A stretch of 48,751 nt of DNA from Desulfobacteraceae bacterium. GTDB taxonomy: Bacteria > Desulfobacterota > Desulfobacteria > Desulfobacterales > SURF-7. The stretch is from NCBI GenBank assembly GCA_003599865.1, contig QZKS01000072.1:1-48751 (forward strand). Reading direction: 5' to 3'. This document shows positions 26,115 through 34,349 of this stretch, in pieces; the stretch's first letter is position 1; each line of letters starts with the position of its first letter. The translations under genes and the position numbers were made by a program. The notes under the pieces were generated by a model. That model saw only the letters and a list, made by a program, of their open reading frames with translations, made no database searches and was not told where the DNA came from.

Positions 26115-27206
26115 ATGCGGGGAAAAAATATTTTTGCTTCGCGCGGGGGCATCATCGGCGTCGGCGCGTTGATCGGCGTACTGGCAGCAGTGCTGCAAAA
26201 ACTGGGCAATCCCGGCAATATGGGAATTTGCGTGGCCTGTTTTGAACGGGATATTGCCGGTGCAATCGGCTTTCATCGGGCAGCAGTGGTTCAGTATATC
26301 AGACCTGAACTCATCGGATTTGTGATCGGATCCATGATCGCCGCATACCTGTTCAAGGAATACCGTCCCCGGCTGGGGTCGGCGCCGATTGTTCGTTTCA
26401 TCTTAGGCGTATTCGCCATGATCGGCGCCCTGATGTTTTTAGGGTGTCCGTGGCGCGCCATGCTGCGTCTGGCCGGAGGTGATGGAAACGCCATACTGGG
26501 CATATCCGGCTTGACATTCGGCATATGGATCGGAACCTTGTTTTTAAAAAATGGCTACAATCTGGGACGGACGCAGTCTTCCCATCATACCACCGGATGG
26601 ATGCTGCCCATGGTCATGTTTGGCCTTTTGATATTGATGCTTCTTTTTCCGCAGATTGGGGGGCAGGAAAAAAGCGGTGTTCTGTTTTACAGTATCAAAG
26701 GACCAGGTTCCATGCATGTTTCGTTATGGGTCGCCCTGGCCATTGGCACTATCATCGGTTTTCTGGCCCAGCGAAGCCGCTTCTGCACCATGGGCGCCAT
26801 TCGTGACTTGCTGCTTTTTAAACAGATCCACCTGTTCTCCGGATTCATCAGCATGGTGGTATTCGCGTTTATTGCCAATCTGATTCTCAGCCAATTCAAA
26901 CCGGGTTTTGACGGTCAGCCGGTTGCCCACACCATGCATATCTGGAATTTCGTTGGTATGACCCTGGCCGGGCTTTCTTTTGCCTTGGCCGGAGGATGTC
27001 CCGGGCGTCAACTTTTTCTGTCCGGGGAAGGTGACGGTGATGCAGCGGTATTTGTCATGGGAATGATCGTCGGGGCGGCTGTATCCCATAATTTCGGCCT
27101 CGCGAGTTCCCCCAACGGCGTGGGGGAGTATGGTATCGCAGGCGTTATTGTCGGTCTGGCGGTCTGTCTGTTTATCGGGTTTACGATGAGAAAAAGGATT
27201 GTCTAA
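26115..27206 (+). CDS. yedE: YedE-family putative selenium transporter
   Basis: The ATG at 26115 lies 9 nt after GGAGG; upstream in-frame starts at 26076 and 26106 fit worse. The 363-residue protein has about nine to ten hydrophobic helices. The repeated YeeE/YedE motifs are visible: NMGICVACFERDI, FLGCPWRAMLRLAGG, FLAQRSRFCTMGAIRD and LAGGCPGRQLFLSGEGDGDA, with conserved cysteines facing a membrane channel. The family moves sulfur or selenium compounds, and this branch co-occurs with selenium genes. The next gene, 11 nt on, is a YedF/TusA-like protein, which supports selenium as cargo. Confidence 0.92.
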   Translation: MRGKNIFASRGGIIGVGALIGVLAAVLQKLGNPGNMGICVACFERDIAGAIGFHRAAVVQYIRPELIGFVIGSMIAAYLFKEYRPRLGSAPIVRFILGVFAMIGALMFLGCPWRAMLRLAGGDGNAILGISGLTFGIWIGTLFLKNGYNLGRTQSSHHTTGWMLPMVMFGLLILMLLFPQIGGQEKSGVLFYSIKGPGSMHVSLWVALAIGTIIGFLAQRSRFCTMGAIRDLLLFKQIHLFSGFISMVVFAFIANLILSQFKPGFDGQPVAHTMHIWNFVGMTLAGLSFALAGGCPGRQLFLSGEGDGDAAVFVMGMIVGAAVSHNFGLASSPNGVGEYGIAGVIVGLAVCLFIGFTMRKRIV

Positions 27207-27217
27207 GGAGGTATGAA

Positions 27218-27436
27218 ATGGCCGTTACTGTTGATGCCAGAGGGCTTTCCTGTCCTCAGCCGGTGATTATGACATTGGACGAAATCAAAAAGGGTAATGA
27301 AAAAGCCATTATCGTTCTGGTGGACACGGATACATCCAAGGAAAACGTCATGCGGGCTGCGGAAAGTCAGGGGTGCCGGATCAATGATGTTGCACCTGAG
27401 GGTGAAGGGTACCGGATTTCTATAACAAAAGGCTAA
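27218..27436 (+). CDS. yedF: YedF/TusA (SirA-like) sulfur/selenium carrier
   Basis: The 72-residue protein is a single TusA-fold domain with the active-site motif DARGLSCPQPVI, where the Cys carries persulfide or perselenide. AAGGAGG precedes the ATG. It is coupled to yedE upstream and is 3 nt from the DUF3343 gene, the usual neighbours in selenium metabolism clusters. It lacks the C-terminal domain of longer YedF proteins. Confidence 0.92.
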   Translation: MAVTVDARGLSCPQPVIMTLDEIKKGNEKAIIVLVDTDTSKENVMRAAESQGCRINDVAPEGEGYRISITKG

Positions 27437-27439
27437 CGA

Positions 27440-27994
27440 ATGTTCGGATTTTTAAAGAAGAAAAAATCTGAAAGCATGACGACAAATTCCGCCGCTTCTG
27501 TTGGTCGCGGCTTTCTGGTGTTTGAAAACACCAGCGAAGTCATTCAGGCTGAAAATCTTTTAGCCGGTTCCGGCTGGACGGTTCGTGTCATGGGGCCTCC
27601 TCCGGAAATTCAAACCGGATGCGATCTGGTGATTGAGTTTCCCTTAATCGAAGAGTTGAATATTGTCCGGGAACTGGAAAATGCCCATATCCCGCCGATT
27701 CAGGTGGTGCCGGTCACGGCACCGCTGCTTACACCGGTTAATCTTTTTCATACAACGGATTTCGGCCTATACCTGATGGTCCGGGCGGCGAATATGAAAA
27801 TCACCATTGATAAAAAAGATCTTAGAATCGTCAATATCTCCGGCGGAGGATGTCCGGATGTGCCTTACCTGGCCCGGGAAATGGTGGGTAAAACCCTGAT
27901 GGACGTACCTCAACCCAGGACCCTTGGCCACACATTATGCGGTTACGCTCTTGAACTGGCCTACCAGGAATTGTGCAAACAATGCTCGCTGTAG
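27440..27994 (+). CDS. DUF3343-domain protein of the selenium cluster
   Basis: The 184-residue protein opens with a basic leader (MFGFLKKKKS), then the DUF3343 segment GFLVFENTSEVIQAENLLAG...VRVMGPPPEIQTGCDL, which folds as a small ferredoxin-like domain. The C-terminal ~80 residues (VNISGGGCPDVPYLAREMVG) are an added domain with a conserved-looking GGGCPDVP. DUF3343 occurs beside YedE/YedF in selenium-dependent molybdenum hydroxylase systems. Its reaction is unknown. The next gene overlaps its 3' end. Confidence 0.82.
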   Translation: MFGFLKKKKSESMTTNSAASVGRGFLVFENTSEVIQAENLLAGSGWTVRVMGPPPEIQTGCDLVIEFPLIEELNIVRELENAHIPPIQVVPVTAPLLTPVNLFHTTDFGLYLMVRAANMKITIDKKDLRIVNISGGGCPDVPYLAREMVGKTLMDVPQPRTLGHTLCGYALELAYQELCKQCSL

Positions 27995-28860
27995 TCGGAA
28001 CGGTTCCTGATCCGGAGTTCCCCCTGATTCATGGCCGGGTGGATATGGAGGGGGATCAATTATTGATCAGCGGCCATAGAGTTCCGGTTCATCGGGGAAC
28101 GCCGGCGCTTCTGGCTTCCGCCGTCAGGATTTCCCGGACCATAGGTGGTCCCGAATTATATGCCTTCCTGGTTGGGGATATCGGCAAGGGCGACGGCAGC
28201 CGGCGCCTGTATCAATTCCTGACCCAAAATCTGTCCCGGTTTTCCTTTGAAGTCATGACCTTTCATTATCTGCAACCGGATGTGGACTGGCACAACAGAG
28301 TATTGTTCGCCATCGAAACCATGAAGCCGCGGCCTGTCCTGATCGCGGATGCCGGATTCATGTATGCCGCCAAAATGAGCGGTCAGGCCGCCATGTATGA
28401 CTATTTCACACCGGATGTCGGGGAACTGGCCTTTCTGGCCGATGAATCCGCGCCGCATCCGTTTTACACGCGCGGTTTTATTCTGCATCAGGACAATAAG
28501 GCGCCTGACCTGATCAGACGGGCCTATCAAAACCGGAACGCCGCCGGATATCTGCTGGTCAAAGGAAAAACAGACTATATCGCCTGCGAGACAGGGATAA
28601 TCGAGACGGTTGACTATCCGTCATGCAACGCAATGGAAGCCATCGGCGGAACCGGAGACACCATTACCGGATTGCTTACCGTGCTGCGCGGTGCGGGATT
28701 CGGACCGGCTGAATCCGCCATTCTGGCCGCCAAAGTCAATCGCTGGATCGGCCGGTATGCTGATCCGACTCCGGCCACCCAAGTCTCGGAACTGATCGAT
28801 AAAATCCCCCAGGCATGGTCAACAGTATCTGAAATGGAACCATCCGGCCTGCCGGACTGA
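27982..28860 (+). CDS. Ribokinase-like / NAD(P)H-hydrate dehydratase (YjeF C-terminal) family protein
   Basis: The ATG at 27982 overlaps the DUF3343 gene by 13 nt; a GTG at 27973 is an alternative. The 292-residue product has the nucleotide-binding and catalytic signature AIGGTGDTITGLL near residues 214-226 and DAGFMY plus TPDVGELAFLADE, as in YjeF C-terminal and related kinases. Tight overlap with the YedE-YedF-DUF3343 genes suggests a role in the same pathway, perhaps ATP-dependent processing of a selenium-linked cofactor, rather than housekeeping repair of NAD(P)HX. This is inference. Confidence 0.72.
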   Translation: MLAVVGTVPDPEFPLIHGRVDMEGDQLLISGHRVPVHRGTPALLASAVRISRTIGGPELYAFLVGDIGKGDGSRRLYQFLTQNLSRFSFEVMTFHYLQPDVDWHNRVLFAIETMKPRPVLIADAGFMYAAKMSGQAAMYDYFTPDVGELAFLADESAPHPFYTRGFILHQDNKAPDLIRRAYQNRNAAGYLLVKGKTDYIACETGIIETVDYPSCNAMEAIGGTGDTITGLLTVLRGAGFGPAESAILAAKVNRWIGRYADPTPATQVSELIDKIPQAWSTVSEMEPSGLPD

Positions 28861-28874
28861 GTTCATATTTTTTT

Positions 28875-29261
28875 TTAATTTGTCGGGGCAGGGCTATCCA
28901 ATTGATTGATCAGCTCGTCTTGAGAAATGATGTATTCATCATGATGACCCATTCCGTCATTTATAATAATTTTAACGGGAGCTGCGGGTGTATGGGGTAA
29001 CCGGTAAAAGAATTTTCCTTCCTTATCGGTAATAACCCGGGCAATCAACTTGTCTCTGCTGTCAATAATCGTCACACGGCATGATTTTGCATATGAACCA
29101 TCGTTATAGGCGGCTTCCCCATAAACAGTATCGCTTTGCACCCAGGCATAAACCGTAAGTTTATGGGCTTTACACGGGTTTACGAAAAGACACAGCATTA
29201 TCGTTGAAATCAATGACAAAACCAAAATTTTTTCGATCGGATGATTCTTACACGATGTCAT
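28875..29261 (-). CDS. Small exported carboxypeptidase-regulatory-like protein (NikL/CbiL-type)
   Basis: The ATG at 29261 is preferred because AAGGGG lies about 8 nt ahead; the frame opens seven codons earlier. The 128-residue protein has a signal peptide ending near NPCKA-HKL. A mature beta-sandwich follows (VYAWVQSDTVYGEAAYNDGS, DKEGKFFYRLPH) resembling the periplasmic domain of NikL/CbiL accessory proteins of nickel/cobalt uptake. It is the last gene of the TonB-dependent operon, downstream of DUF4198. It probably binds or hands over the metal, which is inferred from context. Confidence 0.68.
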   Translation of the reverse strand: MTSCKNHPIEKILVLSLISTIMLCLFVNPCKAHKLTVYAWVQSDTVYGEAAYNDGSYAKSCRVTIIDSRDKLIARVITDKEGKFFYRLPHTPAAPVKIIINDGMGHHDEYIISQDELINQLDSPAPTN

Positions 29262-29353
29262 ATCATACCCCTTGGTTATCATTCGGATAAGAGTATTGCC
29301 CGTGAGGCAATCCTTTACAATCTGTGAACAGGATCACCCCACGGGTCGGCGGG

Positions 29354-30136
29354 TTAACGTATTTCAAATGTGAGGCTTGTCCTGTAGGCTTTCAGGTCAC
29401 ATTCCGCAGGGTTCTCGTAAGGTTCGTCAATTTCAGCATAGACAACCCATTTGCCTGAGTGAAGAATCTTAAGGTTGAAAATCCCCTTGCTGTCAACGCC
29501 GTTTGTGTAAGCAAAGGCACCATCGTTTGAAAATCCTTCATAAGTGGCGTAAGCTTTGAAGTGATGAACGGGTTTACTCTTGTGTAGAACCTGTATTTTC
29601 ATGTAGTCTCCGACTTTTATCTCCGACGGACTGGTAAGGGGAACAAGCTCCAGCGGGAAACCAAAAACCTTATCGGCATTTGCTTTTTCATCCCCGACTT
29701 GGAGTATGGCTTTCATGTTGTCCACCGAATAGCTGCATTTTACGGCATCCTTAACTCCGGTTTTGGGGCCGATCTTAAAGCCTTTTTCCCTTATAGTGAA
29801 AAATCCCGGTTTCCGCCGGCCCGTTATATAGTATACGCCAGGCTTGTCCATTTCCAGGGCAGTATAGGTTTGATCGCCGGCGGGAGATAACTTCCGTGTA
29901 TTGCCGTCAGGCCCCGTGATATGTAAAAAATCCACATCGGCTGTATCTAAAAAATCATCCAGTGGAAAGATGTGGCCCCATCCAACCCTGACTTTGGTGC
30001 TTCTGCCGGGATCAAGAGTGTGATCAGGCACGCTTATCCAGGGGAAATGAGCCAGTGCCGGTGCAACAACAAGCAGAGTGAACAACAGCACCAATGTTCT
30101 GATGCCGATTTTTGTAAGCAATATTTTGATTATCAT
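29354..30136 (-). CDS. DUF4198 periplasmic protein (NikK-like)
   Basis: The 260-residue protein has a signal peptide (cleavage near VAPALA-HFPW) and the DUF4198 pattern: N-terminal mature HFPWI, TKVRVGWGHIFPLDD, then YEGFSNDGAFAYTNGVDSKG and GKWVVYAEID. The N-terminal His after processing and the GHxFP motif are typical metal-contact candidates. AAGGAGAA stands before the ATG. It follows the TonB-dependent receptor by 26 nt. DUF4198 proteins accompany nickel/cobalt uptake systems, suggesting that metal as substrate, but other metals or chelates cannot be excluded. Confidence 0.85.
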   Translation of the reverse strand: MIIKILLTKIGIRTLVLLFTLLVVAPALAHFPWISVPDHTLDPGRSTKVRVGWGHIFPLDDFLDTADVDFLHITGPDGNTRKLSPAGDQTYTALEMDKPGVYYITGRRKPGFFTIREKGFKIGPKTGVKDAVKCSYSVDNMKAILQVGDEKANADKVFGFPLELVPLTSPSEIKVGDYMKIQVLHKSKPVHHFKAYATYEGFSNDGAFAYTNGVDSKGIFNLKILHSGKWVVYAEIDEPYENPAECDLKAYRTSLTFEIR

Positions 30137-30162
30137 GCGTTATTCTCCTTTTTTTCCAAGAT

Positions 30163-32376
30163 TTAGAAATACATTGACACGGACCCGATGACCGTAAGAG
30201 GTTCACCCGGATAAGCAGACTCCGGTCCTTCTTCGTTCCCGGACCAGTAAGCATAGTATTTTTTATCAGCGATATTTTTTACGGTGCAGGAAACACCAAG
30301 GCCCTTGATCCGGGGAGGTTCATAGTAGATCCTGGCATTTAAAAGCCCATAGGCCTCGGATTTACAGGTGTTGGCCGGATCGACCCACCATTCGCCCATA
30401 TAGTCATACCAGATATTGAAACCATATCCTTTATCACTATTAAAGTATTTCATTCCTGTAGAAAAATTGTGTTCAGGCATGACCTGGACATTTTTACCGG
30501 ACCAGTCATAGGTTACCCATCCCGTTCCCCATACGTATGATTCATATTGAAAATCTTTCCATTCTGATTGGGCGTATCCATAGTTAAAGAAAAAGCTCAG
30601 ACCGTCCAGAAATTTGTCGAGATTAAGGTTGGATTCCATTTCCAGACCCACGATTTCCTGTTGACCTGCAGTATCCGGATGAGATTGCCCGTCATCGCCG
30701 GAAACCATCACAAGAATATTCTCCCTTTTCATGAAAAAGGGGGACATGCTTACTAAAAGAAGACGGTCCAACAATCCGGCACGGATTCCCACCTCGTAGC
30801 TGTTTACGATTTCCGGGTCCATAAACGTATAATCTTCATTATACATCCATATGGGGCCGAAATTAGGATTGAAGGCATGGGCATAGGTAGCGTAGGTTGA
30901 TATGCTATCAGTCCATTTGTAATTTATGGAGGCTTTTGGACTGAAATGATCCTTGTCACCCTTAACTTTTGCAGCCTCTCCCGTATCGGTTGCCCTGTAA
31001 AGGGTTTCCCTGAAAAACGTATCATATCGAAGTCCCAGGGACAGTGTGGCTTTTGTTGTTACATCAAACTCATCCTGCATAAAAGCCGCAACATAATCGG
31101 ACCGGGTGGTGGTATCACCGGACTGCCAGAACAGTTTTTCATTTCGATTACCCCTATCCCCGGTGAGGTAGTTGACTCTCCATGAATCCCATTGGAATTC
31201 ATCACCGTACCATCCGGTAAGGTCGTCAGCCTCAATTCTTTCGTAGGATCCGCCAATCAGGAATCGGTTTTCACGGCCTGCGATAACACTTTTCCAGGTC
31301 AACTGGGGTTCTACAAAATAACTGTCTTCTTCCGAATTCAGTTCAATGACCGACCAACCGATGGTATGGTTTTCCTCGTCAAGATCTATGCCTCCCATCT
31401 GACCATAATAACCGCGATTCTCATGACCATATTTGAACTTTGTCTGCAATTTTGTGCTTTGGGTTAATTTCTGGTTTAACGTTGCGGCAAAAAGCGTGTT
31501 ATTATCAAATTTCCGGGCGTCAGGTACATCCCAGCAACTTTCCTGAGCGTCACCGGTAAACAGCAATGTGTTGTCTGCTCTTAAAGGAACTGGGCTCCCC
31601 AGATTTTGTTCATTTTCATGCCTGTTAAAGTGCAATAAAATATCAGTATCGTTCGAAAGCATTAATTTGTTTTTTACAAAAAGGCCTCTTGCCTTATGTT
31701 CGGTATTTTCTCTCCACCCGTCACCTGTATCAAAAATACCTCCAACGCTCATGCTGGATTTCCGTTCTATAACAGGGCCTCCAACGCTGAAAGCGGACTG
31801 ATTCAGATAATCGCTGCCGATGGTGATATTGACCTTTCCCTCAACTTCATCCTGAGGAGGGTCTTTGGTTATATAATTGATAACGCCGCTCACACCATTT
31901 CTCCCATAGAGGGCTGAAACCGGTCCCCTGATAACTTCTACCCGATCGATATTATAAAACGGGATACGGTCCATGTTGACTTCGTCATTGGCCGTTAGCA
32001 GCGGAATGCCATCCATGAGGACAAGAATATTATTGTTATTGTGAAAATGAGGCACACCACGCATATAAATCTGCGGGCTGCTGTCCATGTCCTGTTCAAC
32101 CCGAACATTGGGGATTCCATCCAAAACCTGCCTGGCGTTCAATACACCCCTTTCCTCAATTTCTTTTTGGTCAATAATCGATAAACTTGCCGGAACATCC
32201 ATTATATCCGTTTCCATGCGATTTGCCGTGATGACTACATTCTCCAGGACATAGACTGAAGATTTATCTTCCTCTTTTGCGTCTTCATCGGCAAAAACAG
32301 GCATTGAAACAAATAAAAGGCACAAGACCAAAACAGCCGTAAGAATTTTGCGTAATATATTATAATTTGATTTCAT
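30163..32376 (-). CDS. TonB-dependent outer-membrane receptor
   Basis: The ATG at 32376 is chosen because GGAGA lies about 9 nt upstream and a clear signal peptide follows (LTAVLVLCLLFVSMPVFA); the open frame continues 85 codons further without a good site. The 737-residue protein has a TonB box region (YVLENVVITANR), a plug domain (RQVLDGIPNVRV, MRGVPHF, VEVIRGPVSALYGRNGVSGVINY) and a 22-strand-type barrel ending in aromatic ...SVSMYF. It imports a chelated substrate using ExbBD-TonB encoded upstream in the same operon. Confidence 0.94.
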   Translation of the reverse strand: MKSNYNILRKILTAVLVLCLLFVSMPVFADEDAKEEDKSSVYVLENVVITANRMETDIMDVPASLSIIDQKEIEERGVLNARQVLDGIPNVRVEQDMDSSPQIYMRGVPHFHNNNNILVLMDGIPLLTANDEVNMDRIPFYNIDRVEVIRGPVSALYGRNGVSGVINYITKDPPQDEVEGKVNITIGSDYLNQSAFSVGGPVIERKSSMSVGGIFDTGDGWRENTEHKARGLFVKNKLMLSNDTDILLHFNRHENEQNLGSPVPLRADNTLLFTGDAQESCWDVPDARKFDNNTLFAATLNQKLTQSTKLQTKFKYGHENRGYYGQMGGIDLDEENHTIGWSVIELNSEEDSYFVEPQLTWKSVIAGRENRFLIGGSYERIEADDLTGWYGDEFQWDSWRVNYLTGDRGNRNEKLFWQSGDTTTRSDYVAAFMQDEFDVTTKATLSLGLRYDTFFRETLYRATDTGEAAKVKGDKDHFSPKASINYKWTDSISTYATYAHAFNPNFGPIWMYNEDYTFMDPEIVNSYEVGIRAGLLDRLLLVSMSPFFMKRENILVMVSGDDGQSHPDTAGQQEIVGLEMESNLNLDKFLDGLSFFFNYGYAQSEWKDFQYESYVWGTGWVTYDWSGKNVQVMPEHNFSTGMKYFNSDKGYGFNIWYDYMGEWWVDPANTCKSEAYGLLNARIYYEPPRIKGLGVSCTVKNIADKKYYAYWSGNEEGPESAYPGEPLTVIGSVSMYF

Positions 32377-32421
32377 TCCTGGTTTTCTCCTTATTTCATC
32401 CGAATGTTTTCCCCCTAGTGG

Positions 32422-32436
32422 TTTACCAATGGTAAA
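32422..32436. promoter_or_regulatory. Palindrome upstream of the TonB-dependent receptor
   Basis: TTTACC (32422-32427) and GGTAAA (32431-32436) flank AAT, about 45-60 nt before the receptor start. It has the form of a dimeric regulator site. No matching regulator gene is in the window. Confidence 0.35.
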
Positions 32437-32508
32437 TTGACGAAAAGACGCCCGGATGATATAAGGACTCCGAAGCATCCCTCTGACAATGAGGGGGCTT
32501 TGTTTATC

Positions 32509-32567
32509 CGGAAGGCGGTCTGTGAATCTCTTGGCGGAGAAGGGCCGCCTTCCGTTTTTCTTTTTTT
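32509..32567 (+). terminator. Plus-strand terminator-like hairpin between tonB and receptor genes
   Basis: CGGAAGGCGG (32509-32518) pairs with CCGCCTTCCG (32545-32554), followed on the plus strand by a T-rich run to 32567. An internal second GGCGG (32533-32537) could pair with the same CCGCC, giving two exclusive folds. The flanking genes are on the minus strand, so it would stop antisense transcription or act as a leader structure read from the other strand. Confidence 0.55.
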
Positions 32568-32627
32568 GTAAGTTCGTGCAGGTATGTTCTGTCTCTGATT
32601 TCACCTCCTTTGCCGGTTTCGTGTTAT

Positions 32628-33284
32628 TCACCTCAGTTCAAACAGAATGGCTATTTCCACGCGAATCTTGTCCTTGAACAGGCCGGCCGGAGGCCTGGGG
32701 AAGGGTGCAGCGTTTCCGACCGCCTCTATAGCTGCCTGATCAAGATCGGCATGATTTGAATTTTTTACGATTTCGAGGGAAGAGATCTGCCCGTCCATGG
32801 TAATGACGAACCGGACGTTGACCTGTCCTTCCCGGCCATTTTCTTTGGCATTTGCCGGATACCGTTTGCTGCTTTCTATTTTCATGCGGACCATGTCAAA
32901 ATAATCGCCGGTGGTGATATAGGCGGGTGGGCCGTCAAAATCCATGCCGGAGAAGGGAACCGCCGGTGCGCCGATATCGGCCGTCAGCGGTTCGGCGGCA
33001 TTGAGTCCGGTCTGCTTTACAGGGATAAGCGGCATATGGGACTTTTTCATTTCCCGTTGGTCGGCGGATGTGATTTCGGGTTTTTCATTCCTGACCCTGG
33101 GCCGGGGAATGGAACGGGCTGCCGGTTTGGATATCCCGTTCAGCGTCAGTTCGATATACGTCATGGCCTGAGACCGGTAGATTCCGGCGATGTGAAGAAA
33201 GACCAGGAAATGAATGCCGAGAGACACGGTGATCATGGTTCGCATCAGGTAGTTAGGCTTGTTTTTTTTAGACACGGATGCCAT
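32628..33284 (-). CDS. tonB: TonB-family energy transducer
   Basis: The 218-residue protein has an N-terminal cytoplasmic tip, one membrane helix (residues ~15-37), a basic and proline-containing spacer (RSIPRPRVRNEKPE), and the TonB C-terminal domain from about 135: SSKRYPANAKENGREGQVNV, then FVITMDGQISSLEIVKNSN. It couples inner-membrane proton motive force to the outer-membrane receptor downstream. It lies 3 nt after exbD. The spacer is shorter than in E. coli TonB. Confidence 0.93.
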   Translation of the reverse strand: MASVSKKNKPNYLMRTMITVSLGIHFLVFLHIAGIYRSQAMTYIELTLNGISKPAARSIPRPRVRNEKPEITSADQREMKKSHMPLIPVKQTGLNAAEPLTADIGAPAVPFSGMDFDGPPAYITTGDYFDMVRMKIESSKRYPANAKENGREGQVNVRFVITMDGQISSLEIVKNSNHADLDQAAIEAVGNAAPFPRPPAGLFKDKIRVEIAILFELR

Positions 33285-33287
33285 GGA

Positions 33288-33695
33288 TCAGAAATCCTTT
33301 TCCGTGGCCAGGCAAAGCCTTCCGGCGCCCGCAGCCTTGGCCAGATCCATGACCTTGACCGCCTTGTTCAGTATCACCTCCCGGTCGGCCTTGACCACTA
33401 CCAGCCGGTCTTCCTGTCCGCCGATCATCTCTTTAATGTGTTTGAACACCATCTCTTCCGGGATCGGCTTATTTGCGATATAGGTTCTTCCATCCCTGTC
33501 CACATAGACGGTGATCTCCTGCTGCGTCTGCGGAGCCGCAGCCCTGGCCTGGGGAAGCTTGATGGAAATGCCTTCGTCCACCATGAAGTTGGTGGTCAGC
33601 AGAAAATAGATCAGCAGCATGAAGACAATGTCAATCAGGGAGGTCAGGGGTGTCTGTATCGGATAAGGCGGTCTTTTTTTTCGATGAACCAGCAT
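33288..33695 (-). CDS. exbD: ExbD/TolR biopolymer transport protein
   Basis: The 135-residue protein has one N-terminal membrane helix with the proton-path Asp in TPLTSLIDIVFMLLIYFLL, then a periplasmic domain (YVDRDGRTYIANKPIP). It forms the proton channel with ExbB and drives TonB. It lies 10 nt downstream of exbB and 3 nt upstream of tonB in the same minus-strand operon. Confidence 0.95.
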   Translation of the reverse strand: MLVHRKKRPPYPIQTPLTSLIDIVFMLLIYFLLTTNFMVDEGISIKLPQARAAAPQTQQEITVYVDRDGRTYIANKPIPEEMVFKHIKEMIGGQEDRLVVVKADREVILNKAVKVMDLAKAAGAGRLCLATEKDF

Positions 33696-33705
33696 GGGCG
33701 GTCTC

Positions 33706-34311
33706 CTACTTTTGGGTGATGGCTTTCATGAAGGTCACGGAACCGTTCTGCAGCCGGGCCTCATAACTGTCGATGCGTGACAGCAGGTAGCTGTGGGCCA
33801 CCATGGTCGGCAGGGCCACGGCCAGTCCCAGAGCGGTGGTCAGCATGGCCTCCCAGATACCGCCGGCTAGCACCGCTGCATTGACCTTGCCTCCCATCTG
33901 CTGAATCACCATAAAGGCTTTGATCATGCCGATGACCGTTCCCAGAAGACCCAGCAGGGGGGCAATGTTGCCGATGGTTGCCAGGGTCTGGACATAGGTG
34001 GAGAGGTTCCGGACTTCTTCGTCCGTGGAATTGATCAGAACGGTTTCCAGTATCTCCCGGTCATTGTCCTGTACCTCGATGGCCTTGGCCAGAACACGGC
34101 CCATGGGAGAATTGCTTTCCACTGCCGTTTTCTGAGCCTCATCCTTTTTCCCCTGCATCAGAAGTCCCGCGATTTTTTCAGCCAGACCCGCACCCCGGAT
34201 GCGCAAGCGGGAATAGGTGATAACCCGTTCCAGAAAAATCGCAACAGTGAACACCGAGCAGAGCAGTATGGGAATCACCAGGATTCCGCCTTTTCCTAAA
34301 AATGCAATCAT
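33706..34311 (-). CDS. exbB: ExbB/TolQ/MotA proton channel protein
   Basis: The 201-residue protein has three membrane helices: residues ~8-27, and a pair in the MotA/TolQ/ExbB domain (LATIGNIAPLLGLLGTVIGM, then WEAMLTTALGLAVALPTMVA). It forms the pentameric core around ExbD. AAGGAT precedes the ATG. It follows the repeat-protein gene by 38 nt. Confidence 0.94.
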   Translation of the reverse strand: MIAFLGKGGILVIPILLCSVFTVAIFLERVITYSRLRIRGAGLAEKIAGLLMQGKKDEAQKTAVESNSPMGRVLAKAIEVQDNDREILETVLINSTDEEVRNLSTYVQTLATIGNIAPLLGLLGTVIGMIKAFMVIQQMGGKVNAAVLAGGIWEAMLTTALGLAVALPTMVAHSYLLSRIDSYEARLQNGSVTFMKAITQK

Positions 34312-34349
34312 GAGTCATATCCTTTGTTGTGTTTTCATCGCATCAAAAC

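Noticed and set aside
32377-32627. Cobalamin riboswitch before the TonB-dependent receptor
   Set aside because: No B12-box sequence or the conserved core could be found on the minus strand.
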